Positions 7,464 to 11,886 of a stretch of DNA of 11,886 bases are shown here, in pieces. The stretch is from CAKZRD01 sp038886595. Its GTDB lineage: Archaea; Nanobdellota; Nanobdellia; Pacearchaeales; GW2011-AR1. The stretch covers positions 1 to 11,886 of the forward strand of contig JAWALV010000016.1 in NCBI GenBank assembly GCA_038886595.1. The letters are read 5' to 3'. The position numbers were made by a program, and so were the translations under genes. The notes beneath the pieces are model-generated. The model ran no database searches. It had not been told where the DNA came from and saw only the letters and a program-made list of their open reading frames with translations. The first letter of the stretch is position 1, and each line of letters begins with the position of its first letter.

Positions 7464-7600
7464 GTGGGGGGGAGAAGATGCTGAGCAGTTAAATCGCTGT
7501 TAGGCGTCCTGAACGAAGTGAAAGCCCGCAGGGCGTGGCAAAATTTCTGAAAGAAATTTCGAATTCAGAATTCGGCGGTGGCGGGACGCCACGATTTTTT
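7464..7600 (+). other. G+C-rich hairpin cluster: candidate structured RNA or palindromic repeat element
   Basis: This is the only clearly G+C-rich stretch in the window and lies in the largest gene-free gap (7414-7636). It opens with a run of seven G (7466-7472) and then holds a chain of perfect hairpins: GCCC/GGGC with a 3-nt loop (7524-7534), AAATTTC/GAAATTT with a 5-nt loop (7541-7559), CGAATT/AATTCG with a 3-nt loop (7560-7574) and GTGGCG/CGCCAC with a 3-nt loop (7578-7592), followed by T6. A long-range pair GGCGTCC (7503-7509) with GGACGCC (7584-7590) could close the whole unit. It has none of the signature blocks of tRNA, 5S rRNA, SRP RNA or RNase P RNA that I know. The plus-strand terminator favours a plus-strand ncRNA; the stacked palindromes equally fit a dispersed REP/MITE-like repeat. 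No second copy occurs in the window. Confidence 0.5.
7578..7600 (+). terminator. Hairpin plus T-run, intrinsic-terminator-like
   Basis: A perfect 6-bp G+C stem (GTGGCG, loop GGA, CGCCAC) is followed after two bases by six T residues at 7595-7600. In plus orientation it has the form of an intrinsic terminator. No protein gene is read on the plus strand here, so it would end the putative structured RNA just upstream. Archaeal termination needs mainly the T-run, so the hairpin may have another role. Confidence 0.5.
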
Positions 7601-7636
7601 ATAAATAAAGAGGGGTTGCTTTTGAAAAATGCTAAT

Positions 7637-8113
7637 TTACTCTCTTATCTTCTCAGCAATTTTTTTCAATTCTTCGTCATCTGCTCTTCTGTAATCATGA
7701 GAAGAGATATAACCTTCATATTTCTCAAAAAATTTGTCGACATTTGATTTTATCGGTTTCCATTCTTTCATTTTTGTTCCGTGCATTGGAAAAAGTTTTG
7801 CATGGACATGGTCAACTCCAAAACCTTCAAAGATCATTCCTGTTCTGCCAACATCTTCAAGTTTAGAATCTATTAATTTAGCAACCTTTTTAGCAGCTAA
7901 AACTAATTCAGTTAAAACTTCGTCTGGCAAATCAAAAGCATAACTCGGATAATGCTCTTTTGTTATCACAACAGAAAAGCCGGGAGTGTTTGGAAAAATA
8001 GACAAAAAAGCTAAATGTTTTTCATCTTCCCAAATTTTGTGGCAAGGAAGTTCTCCTTTGACAATCTTGCAAAAGATGCAGTCTTTTTTGTGGTTTATAA
8101 TATCTTTTTTCAT
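7637..8113 (-). CDS. HIT-family nucleotide-binding protein (hydrolase/transferase)
   Basis: 158 residues. The N-terminal CIFCKIVKGELPCHKIWED is the classic zinc-type HIT start, with C12 and C15 forming the zinc knuckle and H54 (ITKEHYPSY) a likely further ligand. The HIT motif is DHVHAKLFPMHG (101-112). The canonical motif is His-x-His-x-His; here the first two histidines are H102 and H104 (the nucleophile), while the third position is Lys106. Members hydrolyse or transfer nucleoside monophosphates from dinucleotide or phosphoramidate substrates. The nucleophile is intact, so catalysis is possible, but the missing third histidine may alter leaving-group handling. A 40-residue C-terminal helical extension is typical of the larger HIT proteins. 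It has its own leaderless-type promoter. The exact substrate cannot be assigned. Confidence 0.88.
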   Translation of the reverse strand: MKKDIINHKKDCIFCKIVKGELPCHKIWEDEKHLAFLSIFPNTPGFSVVITKEHYPSYAFDLPDEVLTELVLAAKKVAKLIDSKLEDVGRTGMIFEGFGVDHVHAKLFPMHGTKMKEWKPIKSNVDKFFEKYEGYISSHDYRRADDEELKKIAEKIRE

Positions 8114-8135
8114 TATAATGATTAATTTGGTCTAC

Positions 8136-8145
8136 GTTTATAAAG
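8136..8145 (-). promoter_or_regulatory. TATA-like box for the HIT gene
   Basis: On the minus strand it reads CTTTATAAAC, centred about 27 nt in front of the HIT ATG at 8113, in the 36-bp gap after the stop of the upstream synthetase-like gene. It is a good archaeal TATA match and implies a leaderless transcript independent of the upstream gene. Confidence 0.55.
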
Positions 8146-8149
8146 TTAT

Positions 8150-9451
8150 TTATTTCAAGTTGTATTTTTGTATTAATCTTTCTAATTCTTGGCTGCCATA
8201 AGTATTTAGACCTTTATTTTCTGTAGTTAAAATTTTTCTATCTGGATATCTTGGCCAAGGTTTCGTTAATCTAATATGGTCTAAGCCAAGTAAACCATAA
8301 ATAATTCTTTCCGGTGCAGCACCAATTCCTCCGTGTGGAGGTAAACCATATCTTCTTAAAGCAATATAATTCCAATAACGTCTTATATTATGTTTTTGTC
8401 CTTTTTCTATAAGATTTTCAATAAGTTCCTCCGCATTTGTAATTTTTTCTGCTACGCCAACCATTTCTCCGGCTCCATGTGGCGCAATGAGGTCGCAAGT
8501 CATAGAAAGCCTTCTATCTTCCGGCAATCTTCGATAAGGAAATCCCTCGGAAGAAAATGGCAGAAATTCAACCCACACATATTTATTTCCAAAATGTTCA
8601 GTTAAGATAATCTCGTCTCTTCTTTTTAATCCTTGCCCCCACTCAGTGGTTGAACCTTTTTTTTGAATAATTTTCAAAGCCTCATTATAAGTTATATGTT
8701 CTTGATTTTCTGGTCTTAACCCATCGATGTCTAATTTAACTCCTAACATTCTTAATTCCTCTCTATCTAATTCTTGTACTTTACTTATTGCATAATAAAT
8801 TGAATTACTTGACAATACTTCTAAATCTGTCAAGTTTGCAAATAATGCCTCTGCTTTAGCGTGAGTATATTCTGCCAAATGCCGTTTCGACCCGGACGGT
8901 TCGTTTCTAAATGCAGGAGAAATCGTATAAACTTTTCCAAATGCTAAAGCCAAAGGCTCCAATTCGAAGGTAGCACATTGAGAGAGAAAAGCTTTTTCTC
9001 CATGAACTTCTGCTTTAATAGCTTTATCTTCTTCGTATAAAGTTTTATCAGTTATTATAGGTGGTTCAACTAAAGTAAAACCCTCTTTTTGGAAATATTC
9101 ATGAAGATATCTTACAAAATCCGTTTTTATTTTTAGAATTTTAGCCCTTTGTGGATTTGAAACATAAATCTCTGGAAAAGAAAAAACAAAATCTCCATAA
9201 GATGGATCTGCGCCATTAAAATCAAAAGGTGATTTGATATTAAGATCTGCTTGGGCAATTATTTCTAAATTTTCTACATCAATTTCTGGATTTCCTTGCA
9301 AATCATTTTTATAAGCTCCGCTAGTTCTAATATAAGACCCTTTAGTTATTTTGCATAGTGACTCGTATTCTGAAGGGTGCTTAGACCTCTCTACCACTAA
9401 TTGAACTTTACATGGGTAATCAACTAAATCCACAAAAACTACAAACGACAC
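8150..9451 (-). CDS. asnS: Divergent asparaginyl-tRNA synthetase-like class IIb enzyme
   Basis: 433 residues from a GTG. Residues 4-66 match the later strands of the Asp/Asn OB-fold (FVDLVDYPCKVQLVV, YESLCKITKGSYIRTSGAYK), but the first OB strand, normally some 25-30 residues with a GWV motif, is absent; a TAA stop directly precedes the GTG. The class II core is complete: motif 1 region 112-134, motif 2 FRNE at 181-184 with RHLAE at 190-194, WGQGL at 271-275, and motif 3 GGIGAAPER at 374-382. Overall order fits AsnRS better than AspRS. Two normally conserved active-site blocks are changed: the xGQL/SPQL segment reads SQCATFELE (157-165), and the GGSQRE loop after 'GE' reads GEMVGVAEKI (328-337). 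It could be a functional AsnRS, or a paralogue such as the archaeal asparagine-synthetase-type AsnRS relatives. A TATA-like box 27 nt upstream supports the GTG as a leaderless start. Confidence 0.75.
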   Translation of the reverse strand: MSFVVFVDLVDYPCKVQLVVERSKHPSEYESLCKITKGSYIRTSGAYKNDLQGNPEIDVENLEIIAQADLNIKSPFDFNGADPSYGDFVFSFPEIYVSNPQRAKILKIKTDFVRYLHEYFQKEGFTLVEPPIITDKTLYEEDKAIKAEVHGEKAFLSQCATFELEPLALAFGKVYTISPAFRNEPSGSKRHLAEYTHAKAEALFANLTDLEVLSSNSIYYAISKVQELDREELRMLGVKLDIDGLRPENQEHITYNEALKIIQKKGSTTEWGQGLKRRDEIILTEHFGNKYVWVEFLPFSSEGFPYRRLPEDRRLSMTCDLIAPHGAGEMVGVAEKITNAEELIENLIEKGQKHNIRRYWNYIALRRYGLPPHGGIGAAPERIIYGLLGLDHIRLTKPWPRYPDRKILTTENKGLNTYGSQELERLIQKYNLK

Positions 9452-9503
9452 TTATACTCATGCAGCAAATAGAGATATAAATAAACTTGCAGATTTGCTT
9501 TAA
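9441..9503 (+). pseudogene. Possible 3' remnant of a tyrosine recombinase (integrase) gene
   Basis: On the plus strand an open frame ending at the TAA of 9501-9503 reads TNDTYTHAANRDINKLADLL. This matches the tail of phage-type tyrosine integrases, where the pattern T-T-x-D-T-Y-[ST]-H-[AV] holds the nucleophilic tyrosine a few residues from the end. The frame is open back to a stop at 9417, but bases upstream of about 9441 are antisense to the conserved OB-fold of the AsnRS-like gene, so only this short part need be a remnant. It also covers that gene's TATA box and GTG. The peptide is only about 20 residues, so chance remains possible; no other integrase motif is intact here. Confidence 0.3.
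9474..9486 (-). promoter_or_regulatory. TATA-like box for the AsnRS-like gene
   Basis: The minus strand reads GTTTATTTATATC, with its centre about 27 nt before the GTG at 9451. The spacing equals that seen at the other genes and supports the GTG as the true, leaderless start of a naturally short protein rather than a broken gene. Confidence 0.45.
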
Positions 9504-9524
9504 AGATTAAAATTAAACTAAAAA

Positions 9525-10109
9525 TCAAACTCCTTGCCTATCCAACTCATTATGTATCAAAACAAAAACATGCGAAGCAAAAAGAGTTTTTGGAGAAACA
9601 GAAATTTTGTCTATTCTTTTTAACAGATGTCTTTTTTCATAAGGAAAACCTTCTTGATCGCCAATCAAAAAAACTTCGTTTCCTTTGAATTGAATTTCTC
9701 TTATATCTTGGCCCTTTTTATCCAACAAAAAAATGTTTTTTCCTTGAGAGTCTAATTCTTCAATTAATTCATTCAACGACTTTTTCTCAACAGAAACTCC
9801 AGAAAAAGCGCTTACAGTTTTTCCTTTCTCTTTAGGACATTTAAATAAAATTCTCTTTATTAGACCAGCAACATCTTTTTTTGAGAGAGGTAATTTTTCA
9901 TCATATTCAATAATTATATGAACTGGCGGATTAGGTTTTCCTTCAAAAACTAAATGCAATTTTGTGTCTTTTCTCATATCGTGCGAAAGAAAAAAACAAG
10001 AAATAATAACATTAATCGCAATATCCATTCTTCCAGCAGCCATTAAGTCTTCTTTTATTAAAGCACCAGAAGTAACAGCTGACTTCGAATAATAAATAAA
10101 CTCTCTCAT
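9525..10109 (-). CDS. trmY: tRNA (pseudouridine-54 N1)-methyltransferase TrmY
   Basis: 194 residues, the normal TrmY length. TrmY is an archaeal SPOUT-class enzyme that methylates N1 of pseudouridine 54 in the T-loop of tRNA, giving m1-pseudouridine where bacteria have ribothymidine. The start MREFIYYSKSAVTSGALIKE is the family N-terminus; the SAM-binding trefoil knot is marked by EVFLIGDQEGFP (145-156) and the C-terminal SPKTLFASHVFVLIHNELDR (172-191). The frame stays open 48 codons further upstream, but that extension has no family similarity and would overlap metG on the other strand, so the ATG at 10109 is chosen; a TATA-like box lies about 25 nt before it. It is divergent from metG with a 69-bp gap. 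This gene is one of the strongest archaeal markers in the window. Confidence 0.93.
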   Translation of the reverse strand: MREFIYYSKSAVTSGALIKEDLMAAGRMDIAINVIISCFFLSHDMRKDTKLHLVFEGKPNPPVHIIIEYDEKLPLSKKDVAGLIKRILFKCPKEKGKTVSAFSGVSVEKKSLNELIEELDSQGKNIFLLDKKGQDIREIQFKGNEVFLIGDQEGFPYEKRHLLKRIDKISVSPKTLFASHVFVLIHNELDRQGV

Positions 10110-10129
10110 AAAAAAAGAAAGAAAAAAGA

Positions 10130-10139
10130 GTTTAAAAGA
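10130..10139 (-). promoter_or_regulatory. TATA-like box for trmY
   Basis: On the minus strand it reads TCTTTTAAAC, centred about 25 nt before the trmY ATG. It lies only about 20 bp from the oppositely directed metG box, so both promoters share one 69-bp divergent gap and their complexes may compete. Confidence 0.4.
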
Positions 10140-10149
10140 TTTAGTAAGA

Positions 10150-10159
10150 TTTTTATATT
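10150..10159 (+). promoter_or_regulatory. TATA-like box for metG
   Basis: TTTTTATATT is centred about 25 nt before the metG ATG at 10179. Transcription would start at the ATG itself, leaving no leader. There is no Shine-Dalgarno in the gap. Confidence 0.5.
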
Positions 10160-10178
10160 CGGTTTTCTCGAATTTATT

Positions 10179-11624
10179 ATGGCAAAAAGATTTTATGTAA
10201 CAACTGCAATCGATTATCCGAATGCTGATCCGCATCTTGGACATACATACCAAAAAGTAGTAGCGGATGTTTTAGCTAGATGGCATAAAGTTCTTGGAGA
10301 AGATGTTTGGTTTCTTACAGGAACAGATGAGCATGGAAAAAAAATACAAAGAGAAGCTGAAAAAAACGGCAAAACCCCAAAAGAGTTTGTTGATGAGCAA
10401 TCTGTAAAATTTAAAGATGCTTGGAAATCCCTAAACATTGAGTACAATAGATTTATAAGAACTACTGATGAAGACCACGAAAAACTTGTTCAGGAAGTTA
10501 TTGAAAAATGTAAAAAAAATAATGATATATACTTGGGAGAATATGAAGGTTATTATTGTTTTGGTTGTGAGGGTTATTTAACTGAAAAAGATTTGGTTGA
10601 TGGGAAATGTCCTTTTCACAACAAAGAACCTGAGTTAATAAAAGAAGAAAGTTATTTTTTTAGATTAAGTAAGTACCAAAAATTTCTTCTTGAACTTTAT
10701 GAAAAAAATCCAAATTTTGTTTTGCCAGAAGAGAGAAAAAACGAAATTGTTTCAAGAATAAAGGAAGGTTTGAAAGATTTAAGCATTTCAAGAACAAGCT
10801 TCAATTGGGGCGTGCCTTTTCCAGAAGATAAAAAGCACGTAGTTTATGTCTGGTTCGATGCCTTATTTAATTATATTAGCGGTGCTGGAAAAAATAGTGA
10901 ATTCTGGCCAGCAAATGTTCATTTACTTGGAAAAGATAATGGTTGGTTTCATGGGGTTTATTGGCCTGCATTTTTAAAATCTGCAGGATATGACTTGCCT
11001 AAAAAAGTTTTTGTTCATGGTTTTCTTTCTTTTAATGGCCAAAAAATAAGCAAAAGCTTGGGTAATGCAATTTCTCCGAAATTTTTAGTTGAAAAATATG
11101 GAAGTGATACAATAAGATATTTTATTTGCAGACATTTTCCTTTTGCCGAGGGAAAAGATGGGGATTTTTCTGAAAAAGCTTTAATAGATAGGCACAACAA
11201 CGAATTAGCTAATAAATGGGGAAACCTTGTTTCTAGAGTTAGTGCTTTGATAGAAAAAAACGGAGTAGAAAAATGTGAAAATTCTTTAAAGAAAAAAATA
11301 GACATAGAAAAAATAAAAAAACTTTTTGAAAATTTTGGGATAGATAAAGTATTAAATGAGGTTTTCTCTTTTATAGACGAATGCAACGAATACTTACAAC
11401 AAAAAAAACCTTGGGAAACAAAAGACAAAAAAGTTTTGTATGAAATTGCAGATTCTATAAAAATCATTACGATTTTGCTTTGGCCATTTATGCCAACTTC
11501 TTCTGAAAAAGTTGCAAAACAAGTCGGCTTCAAGGTTGGTTTTAACAGCTTAAAAGAAATTGATAAACCTTTAGCTTTAAAAGAAATAAAAAAAGAAGAA
11601 GCATTATTTAAAAAAATTGAATAA
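10179..11624 (+). CDS. metG: Methionyl-tRNA synthetase, Thermus-like short form
   Basis: 481 residues of class I MetRS, which charges both initiator and elongator tRNA-Met. The HIGH motif is HLGH (19-22), and the KMSKS loop is KISKS (289-293). The CP domain carries a single zinc knuckle with C127, C130, C144 and H147 (CFGCEGYLTEKDLVDGKCPFH), closely like the Thermus enzyme. SISRTSFNWGVPFP, HVVYVWFDALFNYISG and the helical anticodon domain with a KPWE motif complete the fold. The protein stops after the anticodon domain and has no C-terminal Trbp111-like tRNA-binding domain, so tRNA affinity may be lower or supplied in trans. The usual GKDILRFH block reads GKDNGWFHG (251-259). The form is bacterial in type although the neighbours include archaeal trmY. 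Its stop overlaps the next start (TAATG). Confidence 0.95.
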   Translation: MAKRFYVTTAIDYPNADPHLGHTYQKVVADVLARWHKVLGEDVWFLTGTDEHGKKIQREAEKNGKTPKEFVDEQSVKFKDAWKSLNIEYNRFIRTTDEDHEKLVQEVIEKCKKNNDIYLGEYEGYYCFGCEGYLTEKDLVDGKCPFHNKEPELIKEESYFFRLSKYQKFLLELYEKNPNFVLPEERKNEIVSRIKEGLKDLSISRTSFNWGVPFPEDKKHVVYVWFDALFNYISGAGKNSEFWPANVHLLGKDNGWFHGVYWPAFLKSAGYDLPKKVFVHGFLSFNGQKISKSLGNAISPKFLVEKYGSDTIRYFICRHFPFAEGKDGDFSEKALIDRHNNELANKWGNLVSRVSALIEKNGVEKCENSLKKKIDIEKIKKLFENFGIDKVLNEVFSFIDECNEYLQQKKPWETKDKKVLYEIADSIKIITILLWPFMPTSSEKVAKQVGFKVGFNSLKEIDKPLALKEIKKEEALFKKIE

Positions 11625-11886
11625 TGATAGAGCATCTTTTTTTTATAAAAAAATATATTTTCTTACTTTCTTTTTTAAATATTTTTTTTGGTGGGCTTGT
11701 CTTCATTTCTCTTTTAACTTTTTTATTGGGAGATAACTTAAATAATATTTTAATAATACTACTTTTTGGTACTTTTGGTTTTTGTTTTTTTGAGAGCCTT
11801 GTTTTTTTTATTGGAAGATTAAGTAAAAAAATTAGTTTTGGAAGAAATAAAGAAAAGTATCTAAAAAAAATTTATAAAAAATTTGA
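11624..11886 (+). CDS. Small membrane protein, partial at the right edge
   Basis: An ATG at 11624 shares its A with the metG stop (TAATG) and opens a frame with no stop through the last base, giving at least 87 residues. The peptide starts MIEHLFFIKKYIFLLSFLNI. Two hydrophobic helices are visible, about residues 11-33 and 40-65 (ILIILLFGTFGFCFFESLVF), followed by a basic tail (RLSKKISFGRNKEKYLKKIYKK). Positive residues on the far side of TM2 suggest the C-terminus is cytoplasmic. One-base overlap implies co-transcription and coupled translation with metG. Base composition of the frame is extremely T-rich, as expected for membrane helices here. No family is recognised, and the end lies outside the window. 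Confidence 0.6.
   Translation, partial: MIEHLFFIKKYIFLLSFLNIFFGGLVFISLLTFLLGDNLNNILIILLFGTFGFCFFESLVFFIGRLSKKISFGRNKEKYLKKIYKKF

Noticed and set aside
7464..7600. tRNA, 5S rRNA, SRP or RNase P RNA in the hairpin cluster
   Set aside because: No T-loop GTTCRANTC, no cloverleaf, no SRP helix-8 motif and no RNase P conserved blocks could be found on either strand.
7535..7747. Plus-strand open frame crossing the hairpin cluster into the HIT gene
   Set aside because: Starts at a non-ATG codon, translates the palindromes, then reads antisense to the well-supported HIT gene; composition is not protein-like.
9361..9440. Further integrase-like fragments upstream of the putative tail (ILHSDSYSEGC, TSLPLIELYMGNQ)
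   Set aside because: They lie in different frames, so two frameshifts in under 100 bp would be needed, and the opposite strand there is an intact, conserved OB-fold. Treated as chance resemblance.
9420..9520. Frameshift at the 5' end of the AsnRS-like gene hiding the missing first OB strand
   Set aside because: Translation of all three minus-strand frames upstream of 9451 gives stops and no GWV-type sequence, so a simple frameshift does not restore the N-terminus.
10110..10253. A 48-codon N-terminal extension of trmY from an upstream start
   Set aside because: It has no similarity to the family, would overlap the metG coding region on the opposite strand and skips the TATA-like box placed 25 nt before the ATG at 10109.
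11015..11635. 206-codon minus-strand open frame inside metG
   Set aside because: It is the antisense of conserved MetRS sequence; its Phe/Ser/Leu-rich composition mirrors the Lys/Glu-rich sense strand.
1..11886. CRISPR array, insertion sequence or complete mobile element
   Set aside because: No regularly spaced repeats, transposase or intact integrase, and no long direct or inverted repeats were seen outside the short hairpins.

Overview
The window is strongly A+T-rich and gene-dense, and most likely comes from a small-genome archaeon of the DPANN type (Pacearchaeota/Woesearchaeota-like). Archaeal signs are a TrmY-family tRNA methyltransferase, a miniature histone-fold protein, COG1361-like surface protein architecture, and TATA-like boxes placed about 25-27 nt in front of start codons with no Shine-Dalgarno sequences (apparently leaderless transcripts). 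Several translation genes are of bacterial type (MnmA, class II LysRS, Thermus-like MetRS), a mosaic common in DPANN genomes. Taxonomy is inferred from gene content; no rRNA is present.

Layout. 1-2035 (+): a secreted, membrane-anchored surface protein, then mnmA. 2037-4435 (-): two overlapping MacB/FtsX-type ABC permeases with no ATPase beside them. 4559-5430 (+): two overlapping genes for charged, partly coiled-coil proteins of unknown function, divergent from the permeases. 5441-7413 (-): acylphosphatase, class II lysyl-tRNA synthetase, and a 53-residue histone-fold gene starting one base after the lysS stop. 7414-7636: a non-coding gap with a G+C-rich cluster of perfect hairpins ending in a hairpin plus T-run, the most anomalous DNA in the window. 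7637-9451 (-): a HIT-family protein and a divergent asparaginyl-tRNA-synthetase-like enzyme with a shortened N-terminus. 9525-10109 (-): trmY, divergent from metG at 10179-11624 (+), which overlaps by one base a membrane-protein gene running off the right edge.

The common theme is translation: three class I/II synthetases or synthetase-like proteins (Lys, Asn-like, Met), two tRNA modification enzymes (s2U34 by MnmA, m1-pseudouridine-54 by TrmY), plus a chromatin protein riding behind lysS. The surface protein and permease pair form a separate envelope theme. No tRNA, rRNA, CRISPR array or complete mobile element was seen. The points most worth a second look are the hairpin cluster, the tiny histone gene, the atypical AsnRS-like protein, and a short plus-strand peptide at its 5' end that reads like the tail of a tyrosine integrase.
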